Assembly (NCBI GenBank): GCA_030648695.1
Contig: JAUSHG010000043.1
Coordinates: 1-5,149, forward strand
DNA: 5,149 bases
From: a bacterium
GTDB taxonomy: Bacteria; Patescibacteriota; Minisyncoccia; Phycocordibacterales; UBA10002
Direction of reading: 5' to 3'
Part shown: positions 1-4,669 of the stretch, in pieces
How positions within the stretch are numbered: the stretch's first letter is position 1
Layout of the letters: the number at the start of each line of letters is the position of its first letter
Notes under the pieces: generated by a model
The model's database searches: none
The model's input: the letters and a program-made list of their open reading frames with translations, nothing else
What the model was told of the DNA's origin: nothing
Made by a program: the position numbers and the translations under genes

Positions 1-14
1 TCGGCTTTGGTTTT

Positions 15-725
15 GTGAAGCGCACTCACTGGGTTGGAGTAACTTCATGGTTGGCTACTGCAATTTTGCTATTCAGCATGGCGAATTTGGGTATAACACA
101 AAAATTCATGGCCATAGCCATTATACTTGCAACCCCAGTAACCTTTGTGTGCGTAATTTCAGGGGTTCTCTATGTAATTTTTCAGCGTTTTTTCTCGGGA
201 AGATTTTTCCATTACATTTATTCTACTTTGTTGTTAGTATTCGTGTTAATTTCAATTATAGTCAGCGGTCTGTCTGCAAATAATCTCCTTCAGAAAGCGT
301 CTCTGTCTCTTGAAAATCAAGACATTGAAACCACAACTGCGGATTGGAAAACCTATCATGATGTTCACGCGGTTTCAGCTTTTGAATTTAGAGCTCCTAG
401 AGAACTAAACATGGGAAAAGTGGGTCCAGGAGGAGGAGTAGCTTATGACGCCAATAATCATGCCTTCCTCTTTATTGTCTCCTGTGGATATCCCAACGAG
501 TCTGTTGTAGGAGACGGTCTCATTTCTGTTGACGGTTTTCCAGCTTTTATAGTAGAAGAAGATTTAAAACATACGGTTGGATATTCATACCAATATTTAG
601 CAAAAGTATTCACTACCCCTAAAGGCACATGTGATATTTCATTATTAATTAACAGTAGCTTGGACCGAGCAGTTATGCGGAAGATGTTTGAAAGTGTTCT
701 CTCAACTTTCAAATTCACGAAGTAA
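15..725 (+). CDS. Membrane-anchored protein of unknown function (DWKTY/FKFT type), possibly 5'-partial
   Basis: I do not recognise a named family. The 236-residue reading begins with GTG at 15, but the frame stays open to the left edge of the window, so the true start may lie outside. The first 90 residues are strongly hydrophobic, with about three membrane segments near residues 8-26, 31-57 and 66-88. A hinge (about 90-108) leads to a soluble domain of about 125 residues that starts with DWKTY and ends with STFKFTK. The soluble part has two cysteines (in SCGYPN and TCDIS) and a glycine run (GPGGG), and it probably faces outside the cytoplasm. The domain layout resembles the protein at 1130-1654, which shares the DWKTY start and the FKFT end, so the two are likely paralogues. 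A hairpin at 753-769 follows the stop and may end the transcript. Function is unknown; coding status is well supported. Confidence 0.8.
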   Translation: MKRTHWVGVTSWLATAILLFSMANLGITQKFMAIAIILATPVTFVCVISGVLYVIFQRFFSGRFFHYIYSTLLLVFVLISIIVSGLSANNLLQKASLSLENQDIETTTADWKTYHDVHAVSAFEFRAPRELNMGKVGPGGGVAYDANNHAFLFIVSCGYPNESVVGDGLISVDGFPAFIVEEDLKHTVGYSYQYLAKVFTTPKGTCDISLLINSSLDRAVMRKMFESVLSTFKFTK

Positions 726-746
726 TTTTTTAGCGATTTAGACAAC

Positions 747-769
747 AAAAAATCCTGCAAAATGCAGAA
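747..769 (-). terminator. Intrinsic terminator of the 966-747 RNA, perhaps bidirectional
   Basis: Read on the minus strand, TTCTGCA (769-763) pairs with TGCAGGA (759-753) around a 3-nt loop. One G-U pair is included. Six Ts follow directly (752-747). This is a standard rho-independent terminator for a minus-strand transcript. On the + strand the same hairpin lies 27 nt after the stop of the first gene and is followed by a weaker T-rich stretch, so it may also stop that gene. Confidence 0.65.
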
Positions 770-866
770 TTTCTTGTGTGGACCGAGGGGGAGTCAAAGC
801 GTACCGCTTCAGTACAGGTTTCCCATCTCGCCGACTCGATATGGGAGAACCTTTTCGAATCTCCTC

Positions 867-892
867 AAAAAAGCAAAGCAGTTTGCTTTTTT
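867..892. terminator. Internal terminator-like hairpin, symmetric
   Basis: AAAAAAGCAAA (867-877) and TTTGCTTTTTT (882-892) form a perfect 11-bp hairpin with a 4-base loop GCAG. Because the A and T runs are mirrored, it looks like a weak intrinsic terminator on either strand. On the minus strand it lies about 75-100 nt into the structured RNA and could divide it into a short and a long form. The stem has only two G-C pairs, so efficiency is uncertain. Confidence 0.45.
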
Positions 893-972
893 GGCGGGAT
901 TCGAACCCCAAGAGCAGGGTGACAATCCTGCCCCCGGCAATCGGCCGGACTCGGCCCATGGTCCACGAAAAA

Positions 973-981
973 AGTATATCA
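973..981 (-). promoter_or_regulatory. Extended -10 promoter of the 966-747 RNA
   Basis: On the minus strand, TATACT (978-973) is preceded by TGA (981-979), which gives an extended -10 element of the TGn type. No canonical -35 box is seen at the right distance, as is usual for extended -10 promoters. The predicted start is G966, exactly the first base of the closing helix of the structured RNA. Confidence 0.5.
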
Positions 982-986
982 TGCAC

Positions 987-1015
987 AAAAACGCAAAAGC
1001 TCCCTTGCGGGAGCT
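987..1015 (-). terminator. Intrinsic terminator of the small RNA at 1058-987
   Basis: On the minus strand, AGCTCCC (1015-1009) pairs perfectly with GGGAGCT (1004-998) around a GCAA tetraloop, a stable GNRA type. It is followed by TTT, then GCG, then a second T run ending near 987. The stem is G/C-rich and the T tract is slightly interrupted. It ends the small RNA just upstream of the second RNA's promoter. Confidence 0.7.
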
Positions 1016-1058
1016 CTTGGAGTCAACCGTTACCGGTTGGAGCAGGATTGTCACCCTT
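987..1058 (-). ncRNA. Candidate small RNA, about 72 nt, complementary to the neighbouring RNA
   Basis: The transcript is predicted from a strong promoter (TTGACA-16-TATACT, 1092-1065) and an intrinsic terminator at 1015-987. There is no plausible minus-strand protein in between. Its layout is typical of a regulatory RNA: a largely unpaired 5' segment (1058-1040), a 6-bp hairpin CAACCG/CGGTTG closed by a GTAA tetraloop (1039-1024), a short linker, and the terminator hairpin with a GCAA tetraloop. Bases 1057-1042, AGGGTGACAATCCTGC, are the exact reverse complement of bases 931-916 of the second RNA as transcribed. Both are transcribed from the same strand, so the pairing would occur between two separate RNAs or within a read-through transcript. 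The family is not recognised. Confidence 0.6.
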
Positions 1059-1064
1059 GTAAAC

Positions 1065-1092
1065 AGTATAGCAGATACGGCACTTTTGTCAA
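1065..1092 (-). promoter_or_regulatory. Strong sigma70-type promoter of the small RNA
   Basis: On the minus strand there is a perfect -35 box TTGACA (1092-1087), a 16-base spacer, and a -10 box TATACT (1070-1065) that differs from consensus at one base. The predicted start is near A1058. No minus-strand protein follows, only the small RNA and its terminator, so the promoter itself is the main evidence for an RNA gene. Confidence 0.7.
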
Positions 1093-1129
1093 TGATTTTG
1101 TTGGGGATAAGGTATGGTACAGTTTTTCC

Positions 1130-1654
1130 ATGGTTGTCTATAAACAAGGTCTTGCTCCTGCGATTGTGATAGTTATTCTCGTCGTACTTTTGGGCGGAGG
1201 ATATTTGGCGTATCGAACCTACCACACACAAACCACTACCGACAACATTGCTGAAGCGGTTGATACAAAAGATTGGAAAACCTATCGCAATGATGAGTAT
1301 GGAGTTGAGTTTAACTATCCTGCATCTCTAAAAATGTACTCTGATAGAGGCGGTGTACTAAAGGTAAATTTTAGATCGGGAACAACAGGGGTTCTAAGTT
1401 TTGCAATGGAAGCTTTGAATGGGAATTATTGCTATTTAAATCTTTGCGATGATAAAGCAGAGGGCTTTATTGCGGGAAAAGCGAAATGGGACTATTTAGG
1501 TTCAGGAAAATATTGTGATGCCGGAGAATGCTCTCCTGAAACCTTTCGATACAGAGCTTCAGATGATACATACCGATATTACATGCTTTTTGATAGAGGA
1601 ACCGATACTTCCGCAATAAAATTCATACTGTATTCTTTCAAATTCACGAGGTAA
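1130..1654 (+). CDS. Single-pass membrane protein of unknown function (DWKTY/FKFT type)
   Basis: This 174-residue reading uses ATG 1130, because it gives a clean N-terminal anchor. The frame is open from 1037, but that extra part overlaps the small-RNA gene and does not look like protein. A short N-terminus is followed by one membrane segment (about residues 8-28), a threonine-rich hinge, and a soluble domain from DWKTY (48-52) to the end. The domain contains EYGVEFNYP (56-64), which resembles the start of small extracytoplasmic domains common in Parcubacteria-type proteins. It has two cysteine pairs, C101/C106 and C129/C134, which could form disulfides outside the cell. It ends in YSFKFTR, nearly the same as the paralogue at 15-725. 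There is no good Shine-Dalgarno sequence; an AAGG at 1109-1112 is too far away. The partner and role are unknown. Confidence 0.8.
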   Translation: MVVYKQGLAPAIVIVILVVLLGGGYLAYRTYHTQTTTDNIAEAVDTKDWKTYRNDEYGVEFNYPASLKMYSDRGGVLKVNFRSGTTGVLSFAMEALNGNYCYLNLCDDKAEGFIAGKAKWDYLGSGKYCDAGECSPETFRYRASDDTYRYYMLFDRGTDTSAIKFILYSFKFTR

Positions 1655-1684
1655 AAAAACAGAGCAACGGAATTCGTTGCTCTG
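1653..1684 (-). terminator. Strong intrinsic terminator of the minus-strand gene at 1707-2015
   Basis: CAGAGCAACG (1660-1669) and CGTTGCTCTG (1675-1684) form a perfect 10-bp stem with a 5-base loop. On the minus strand it is followed at once by seven Ts (1659-1653), 22 bases after the stop of the orphan gene. On the + strand the hairpin lies just after the upstream gene's stop but lacks a T tract. Confidence 0.85.
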
Positions 1685-1706
1685 CGTAGCTACTGATTCT
1701 TGCCGG

Positions 1707-2015
1707 TTACTGCAGCGGCACGAGCTGATTCTCTTTAACGACTGCAGTGCGGGACGCTTTTGCCTGCAGTTTCATTCCCATGAGTATCGCTTCCCTCAGT
1801 AAATAGGTGATGCTGCCGGATTCAACTTCATGTTGCTCGTTGCTTAATACGATGCCGTCCATGATAAGAGCGTGGCCCGCGTCCATCTCCACTTCAGTAA
1901 CGCAAATCACCGTTGACCGCCCACCCGGGTCTTCTGTGCCTATGTTGCCTATGTGGACCGACAATATCCCTTCTTCCACAAAAGCGGTAATCCTTCTCGT
2001 GGCCATATTTGGCAT
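1707..2015 (-). CDS. Orphan hypothetical protein, 102 residues
   Basis: I do not recognise this protein. The start at 2015 is supported by AAAGGA on the minus strand, with five bases between AGGA and ATG, one of the few good ribosome binding sites in the window. A second in-frame ATG lies three codons in. The product is soluble, with no membrane segment or signal peptide, and is acidic to neutral. It has a beta-type pattern in the first half (GILSVHIGNIG, STVICVTEVEM, HALIMDGIVLS) and a likely helix near residues 69-83 (ITYLLREAILMGMKL). There are no metal-binding clusters and only one cysteine. It is transcribed alone and away from the lemA operon, and it ends at a strong terminator. Base composition is similar to its neighbours. 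The ribosome binding site, matching terminator and even codon use make it likely to be a real gene. Confidence 0.7.
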   Translation of the reverse strand: MPNMATRRITAFVEEGILSVHIGNIGTEDPGGRSTVICVTEVEMDAGHALIMDGIVLSNEQHEVESGSITYLLREAILMGMKLQAKASRTAVVKENQLVPLQ

Positions 2016-2061
2016 ACATGTCCTTTCTTTTCGAACTACACTCTATTATGTACCGATTCTA

Positions 2062-2090
2062 TTGTCCAGTCGTGTTTTTTGCGCTATAAT
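2062..2090 (+). promoter_or_regulatory. Sigma70-type promoter of the lemA-htpX operon
   Basis: TTGTCC (2062-2067) and a perfect TATAAT (2085-2090) are spaced by 17 bases. The predicted start is near 2097, giving a leader of about 55 bases before lemA. The minus-strand gene diverges from the same spacer; its own promoter could not be resolved convincingly. Confidence 0.7.
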
Positions 2091-2120
2091 TTCTCCTGTC
2101 GTCTTTCTCTTTGTCAAAGG

Positions 2121-2141
2121 TTAACAGTTAACAGTTAATAG
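2121..2141 (+). repeat. Three tandem heptamers in the lemA leader
   Basis: TTAACAG (2121-2127), TTAACAG (2128-2134) and TTAATAG (2135-2141) follow one another without gaps, ending ten bases before the lemA start. Tandem heptamers of this kind occur between genes in other bacteria. They could be a simple-repeat tract or a binding site, and nothing in the sequence decides which. Confidence 0.75.
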
Positions 2142-2151
2142 TTCCTCTATT

Positions 2152-2709
2152 ATGTTTTCTCCATTTCTCATCATTATTGCCATAGTCGTTCTGTTAGTTT
2201 TCTGGGTTATCTTTGCCTACAACCGTTTTATTTCGCTCATCAATCGCGCCAAGGAAGCGTGGAGCGATATTGAGGTTCAGCTCAAACGCCGATACGACCT
2301 CATTCCCAATCTTGTAAGTACAGTAAAAGGGTATGCCGCGCATGAAAATGCCGCGTTTGAAAATGTCACCAAGGCGCGGGCGCAGGCCATGGGTGCGGGG
2401 AATCTTCACGACAAATCAGTCGCGGAAAACACCCTTACAGGAGCGCTCAAATCAATCTTCGCGATTGCCGAGGCCTATCCTGATTTGAAAGCGAATCAGA
2501 ACTTTCTGGAGTTACAGCGCGAGCTTTCTGACACCGAGAATAAAATTCAGGCGGCACGCCGGTTTTACAATACAAACGTCCGCGACCTAAACATTGCCGT
2601 GGAGCAGTTCCCGAACAACCTCATTGCGGGCTTTTTCAAGTTTGCGAAAATGGAGTTGTTTGATTTGGAGGAAGAAGCCGCGCGGCAACCAGTTGCTGTT
2701 AGTTTTTAA
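2152..2709 (+). CDS. lemA: LemA family membrane protein
   Basis: LemA proteins are small membrane-anchored proteins with a long helical domain. Their biochemical role is not settled, but they are often encoded next to HtpX-type proteases. The 185-residue product has the expected length. An N-terminal membrane helix (about 4-23) precedes the typical core (24-66): YNRFISLINR, then KEAWSDIEVQLKRR, then DLIPNLVSTVKGY, each a recognised part of the family signature. The helices continue to about 140, with LQRELSDTENKIQAARRFYN at 121-140, then a conserved FPNNLIAG segment (153-160). There is no Shine-Dalgarno site before ATG 2152; the start was chosen because it gives the usual short N-terminus before the anchor. 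It is the first gene of the probable lemA-htpX-phosphatidyltransferase operon under the 2062-2090 promoter. Confidence 0.95.
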   Translation: MFSPFLIIIAIVVLLVFWVIFAYNRFISLINRAKEAWSDIEVQLKRRYDLIPNLVSTVKGYAAHENAAFENVTKARAQAMGAGNLHDKSVAENTLTGALKSIFAIAEAYPDLKANQNFLELQRELSDTENKIQAARRFYNTNVRDLNIAVEQFPNNLIAGFFKFAKMELFDLEEEAARQPVAVSF

Positions 2710-2732
2710 GTTTGGAAGTTACGCTTCGCTTT

Positions 2733-2764
2733 AGTTTGTAAGTCAGAAAACTTATAAACTTTTC
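2733..2764 (+). promoter_or_regulatory. A/T-rich hairpin in the lemA-htpX spacer
   Basis: AGTTTGTAAGT (2733-2743) can pair with ACTTATAAACT (2750-2760), 11 bp with one G-U pair and a 6-base loop, followed by a short T run (2760-2764). It may be a weak terminator or a processing hairpin that lowers htpX expression relative to lemA. The stem is mostly A-T, so the effect is uncertain. Confidence 0.4.
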
Positions 2765-2789
2765 AACGTCTAAACTTATTAACTATTCA

Positions 2790-3707
2790 ATGGCTTCGCT
2801 ATACACCCACCAATCCGCAAATGTCCGCAAGACATGGCTACTCATGTCGCTCTTTTTCATTATCATCATCGCGCTCGGTTGGTTTGTGAGTTATTACTAT
2901 CAGTCACCCGCGATTCTCTACATTGCGGTTATATTCAGTATTTTTATGAATGTGGCGAGCTACTGGTGGTCGGACAAGCTGGTGCTCGCGCTCACGGGTG
3001 CCAAACCGGCAAGCCGTGAAGCATTTTTTGACCTCTACACCGTGACGGAAAATCTTTCCATTACCGCAGGGCTTCCGATGCCGAAGCTGTATGTCATAAA
3101 CGACCCAGCGCCCAATGCCTTCGCCACCGGCCGTAACAAGGAGCATGCAGTAGTTGCGGCCACCACCGGACTTCTGCAAATGCTTGAGCGCAATGAGCTT
3201 GAGGGAGTCATCGCACACGAACTCTCGCACATTGGGAACAAAGATATGCTGGTTTCCACTGTCGTCGTAGTGCTTGTGGGTTTTGTTACACTCCTTGCAG
3301 ATTTCTTTTTGCGCTCCATGCACTGGGGTGGAAGCGGCGGGCGGAGCGATAATAACGGAGGACGAATAGGCGGAATTCTGGTGCTTATCGGCATTGTACT
3401 CACCATTCTCTCGCCGATTATCGCGACCCTCATTCAGTTGGCGATTTCGCGCAAACGCGAGTTTCTGGCGGATGCTTCCGGCGCACTGCTCACGCGCTAT
3501 CCAGACGGACTTGCAAGCGCTTTGCGAAAAATTGCGCAGTACAACCGTCCCATGCAGCGCGCTAACAACGCCACAGCGCATCTGTTTATTTCTAATCCCT
3601 TTGGTTCGGAAAAATCAAAGACGAATTTTTTCGCGCGCATGTTTATGACCCATCCTCCGGTACAGGATAGAATTAGGGCGCTAGTCGGAATTAATGAATC
3701 ACATTAG
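2790..3707 (+). CDS. htpX: HtpX-type membrane zinc metalloprotease (M48)
   Basis: HtpX is an inner-membrane zinc protease that cleaves misfolded membrane proteins. The 305-residue product has the usual length and order: two N-terminal membrane segments (about 16-37 and 41-60), then a catalytic domain with NDPAPNAFATGR (104-115), and the zinc-binding HELSH motif (H143, E144, H147) in IAHELSHIGNKDM. Two further membrane segments follow (about 155-174 and 194-218). The third zinc ligand, E224, is in SRKREFLADASGA (220-232). A C-terminal THPP motif is also typical. All key residues are present, so the enzyme should be active. ATG 2790 has no Shine-Dalgarno site but gives the expected short cytoplasmic N-terminus. 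It follows lemA after an 80-base spacer and is 14 bases from the next gene. Confidence 0.96.
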   Translation: MASLYTHQSANVRKTWLLMSLFFIIIIALGWFVSYYYQSPAILYIAVIFSIFMNVASYWWSDKLVLALTGAKPASREAFFDLYTVTENLSITAGLPMPKLYVINDPAPNAFATGRNKEHAVVAATTGLLQMLERNELEGVIAHELSHIGNKDMLVSTVVVVLVGFVTLLADFFLRSMHWGGSGGRSDNNGGRIGGILVLIGIVLTILSPIIATLIQLAISRKREFLADASGALLTRYPDGLASALRKIAQYNRPMQRANNATAHLFISNPFGSEKSKTNFFARMFMTHPPVQDRIRALVGINESH

Positions 3708-3721
3708 AAACAGAGCAGCGC

Positions 3722-4399
3722 ATGAATCAAAAAACACCAAAACGGGATAGAAGCGAAGAGTGGCCGCAGAAAAGCAGGAGAAGCGAGTTGTATGTTGAGC
3801 GGGTGCTTGGACCCGGAGAAGGGAAGCGCAAGTATCTCGCCAAGCCCATTCCAACCGATTATGTAGTCGCTGCGCTTTTTCTGCCTTTTATTCCGGCAGG
3901 TATTACTCCAAATCAGGTAACTATATTCCGCTTTGTTACCATTCCGTTCATTGTCTATCTTCTGCTCTCCGAAGCATATCTGTATGCCGCTATTCTCTTC
4001 GCCATTTCCGCGCTCTCGGACGCTGTGGACGGGGCCATGGCGCGCACGCGCGGACAGGTCACACCGTGGGGCATTATGTTTGACCCGCTTGCGGACAAGC
4101 TCCTTATCGGCACTACCGCGCTCATACTTATCACTTCGCAGTTGGGTTTGTTTCTCGCGGCGAGCATTGTCCTGTTGGAACTTTTCCTGGTTGTGTCCGT
4201 ATATTCGCGCTACAAGGGAAGAGCAGTGCCCGCACGGACTGCAGGGAAGATAAAAATGGTACTGCAGTGCATCGGACTCATCCTGCTGTTTCTCTACGTT
4301 ATTATGGGCAATCCGGCGTTCCTGCTTGCGGCCGAGTACACGCTCTACGGCGCGATTCTGTTTGCGGTTATTTCGCTCTTTGTGTATCGCTCAATATGA
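3722..4399 (+). CDS. CDP-alcohol phosphatidyltransferase (PgsA-like)
   Basis: Enzymes of this family transfer a phosphatidyl group from CDP-diacylglycerol to an alcohol, releasing CMP, at the cytoplasmic membrane. The full family signature is present: D100, D103-G104, A107-R108, G117, D121 and D125, with the standard spacing D-x2-DG-x2-AR-x8-G-x3-D-x3-D. ITPNQVT (61-67) precedes it and PARTAGKIKM (170-179) follows, both typical of phosphatidylglycerophosphate-synthase-like members. About six membrane segments lie between residues 45 and 222. The 225-residue length is somewhat long because of a basic, charged N-terminal extension of about 40 residues, which may be real or may mean a later start. 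The acceptor alcohol cannot be determined, so no gene symbol is given. It begins 14 bases after htpX and is probably co-transcribed. No ribosome binding site is evident. Confidence 0.9.
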   Translation: MNQKTPKRDRSEEWPQKSRRSELYVERVLGPGEGKRKYLAKPIPTDYVVAALFLPFIPAGITPNQVTIFRFVTIPFIVYLLLSEAYLYAAILFAISALSDAVDGAMARTRGQVTPWGIMFDPLADKLLIGTTALILITSQLGLFLAASIVLLELFLVVSVYSRYKGRAVPARTAGKIKMVLQCIGLILLFLYVIMGNPAFLLAAEYTLYGAILFAVISLFVYRSI

Positions 4400-4407
4400 A
4401 TTGAGCG
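4388..4407 (+). other. 7-bp hairpin over the stop codon of the phosphatidyltransferase
   Basis: CGCTCAA (4388-4394) pairs perfectly with TTGAGCG (4401-4407) around a 6-base loop that contains the end of the stop codon. There is no T tract, so it is not a standard intrinsic terminator; it may protect the 3' end of the operon mRNA. Confidence 0.5.
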
Positions 4408-4452
4408 ACGCGGAACAGACACGGAACAAGAACACGGAACTGACGCGGAAGG
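4407..4452 (+). repeat. Four imperfect tandem repeats, GAC(G/A)CGGAAC type
   Basis: The units GACGCGGAACA (4407-4417), GACACGGAACA (4418-4428), AGAACACGGAACT (4429-4441) and GACGCGGAAGG (4442-4452) run head to tail. The tract lies between the operon end and the hicB-like promoter. It is G/C-richer than nearby spacers. Function is unknown. Confidence 0.65.
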
Positions 4453-4454
4453 GA

Positions 4455-4483
4455 TTGAAAAAAGAGGAGAAAAATGCTAATAT
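4455..4483 (+). promoter_or_regulatory. Promoter of the hicB-like gene, predicted leaderless
   Basis: TTGAAA (4455-4460), a 17-base spacer, and TAATAT (4478-4483) preceded by TGC (4475-4477) form a good extended -10 promoter. The expected start is about 4490, directly at ATG 4491, so the mRNA would have no leader. An AGGAG at 4465-4469 lies upstream of this start and would serve only a 4-codon reading (ATG 4474, stop at 4486-4488). Confidence 0.55.
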
Positions 4484-4490
4484 ACTGAAT

Positions 4491-4640
4491 ATGAAATACG
4501 CGGTAACCATCAGAAAAACAAAGTACGGTTATGACACGCATGTTCCCTCGCTTCCCGGTTGTCATAGTCAGGGAAAAACCGAGCGTGAAGCGCTTCTCAA
4601 TACAAAAGATGCTATTTTGACGTACATGGGAATGGTCTAG
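4491..4640 (+). CDS. HicB-like small protein, short form
   Basis: The 49-residue product matches the N-terminal core of the HicB/UPF0150-like antitoxin family: a first strand YAVTIRKTKYGYDTHVPSLP (3-22), the family-typical PSLPGCHSQGKT (19-30), and a helix EREALLNTKDAILTYM (31-46). Family members are usually nearer 70 residues or more, often with a DNA-binding tail; here the tail is absent. No HicA toxin is visible on either side, although the gene could be a solitary member, as many are. ATG 4491 was chosen because it fits the family start exactly; the frame is open further upstream, but that part overlaps repeats and the promoter. The stop codon lies in one arm of an inverted repeat at 4634-4667. 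Confidence 0.75.
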   Translation: MKYAVTIRKTKYGYDTHVPSLPGCHSQGKTEREALLNTKDAILTYMGMV

Positions 4641-4667
4641 TGCGGAATATATATTCACCACTAGACC
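4634..4667. repeat. 9-bp inverted repeat between the hicB-like and endonuclease genes
   Basis: GGTCTAGTG (4634-4642) and CACTAGACC (4659-4667) are exact reverse complements with a 16-base A/T-rich loop. The left arm contains the hicB-like stop; the right arm ends just before the extended -10 of the endonuclease gene. It could be a hairpin at the transcript end or a binding site. Confidence 0.65.
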
Positions 4668-4669
4668 TG

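Larger units (their letters stand above)
747..966 (-). ncRNA. Candidate structured RNA, about 220 nt, unknown class
   Basis: The predicted transcript starts at G966, seven bases after the -10 box, and ends at the terminator at 747. Its ends pair: GTGGACC (966-960) with GGTCCAC (784-778), then GGG (957-955) with CCC, then GAGTC (952-948) with GACTC (795-791), forming one interrupted closing helix. Inside are further hairpins: CGGC/GCCG (947-935), GCAGG/CCTGC with an 8-nt loop (931-914), a GGGG-TTCGAAT-CCC arm like a tRNA T-arm (909-896), an 11-bp A/T-rich hairpin (892-867), a long GGTT...AACC hairpin (850-818) and a small AAGCG/CGCTT hairpin near 810-798. No tRNA cloverleaf, tmRNA tag ending in a stop, RNase P or SRP signature is visible. 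Bases 931-916 are perfectly complementary to the 5' end of the upstream RNA at 1058-987. The structure was worked out by eye. It could also be two overlapping transcripts, because the hairpin at 867-892 may act as an internal terminator. Confidence 0.55.
916..1057. repeat. 16-bp perfect inverted repeat linking the two RNA genes
   Basis: Bases 916-931 and 1042-1057 are exact reverse complements of each other over 16 bp, separated by 110 bases. One arm forms a hairpin of the structured RNA, and the other is the 5' end of the small RNA. A shorter similarity (GCTCTTGG, minus 915-908 and plus 1013-1020) lies beside the arms, suggesting that part of the locus arose by inverted duplication. Confidence 0.85.

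Noticed and set aside
892..966. A tRNA gene on the minus strand, suggested by the T-loop TTCGAAT, a GTC-like anticodon loop and CCA at the end of a 75-nt span.
   Set aside because: The acceptor strands do not pair, the T-stem has only three pairs, and the anticodon-like loop is eight bases long. The 5' GTGGACC pairs instead with GGTCCAC at 784-778.
778..966. tmRNA, because of the 7-bp end helix and a GCA-AAC reading resembling the start of a tag.
   Set aside because: The tag-like reading continues without an early stop and lacks the usual hydrophobic ending; no T-arm lies next to the 3' acceptor strand; the RNA is short for a tmRNA.
916..1057. A CRISPR or tracrRNA-like repeat/anti-repeat arrangement.
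   Set aside because: There are only two arms, no spacer array and no cas gene in the window; a small-RNA regulator and target explain the pairing more simply.
1086..1118. A + strand promoter for the second membrane-protein gene (TTGTCA with TATGGT).
   Set aside because: The spacing is 21 bases and the -10 match is poor; it also overlaps the much better minus-strand promoter of the small RNA.
1037..1129. An earlier start for the second membrane protein.
   Set aside because: The added 31 residues overlap the small RNA and its promoter, and they would put charged and cysteine-rich sequence before a clean N-terminal anchor that begins at ATG 1130.
762..1231. Several open reading frames of 80-140 codons on both strands between the two membrane-protein genes.
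   Set aside because: They overlap one another in different frames, have no ribosome binding sites or recognisable domains, and are interrupted by the hairpins, promoters and terminators of the RNA genes.
2904..3581. A long minus-strand reading frame of 225 codons opposite htpX.
   Set aside because: It is the shadow of a well-conserved htpX; its translation has no family pattern.
4474..4488. A 4-codon minigene with a good AGGAG site before the hicB-like gene.
   Set aside because: It overlaps the predicted -10 box and would lie upstream of the transcript start; it could only matter in read-through mRNA.
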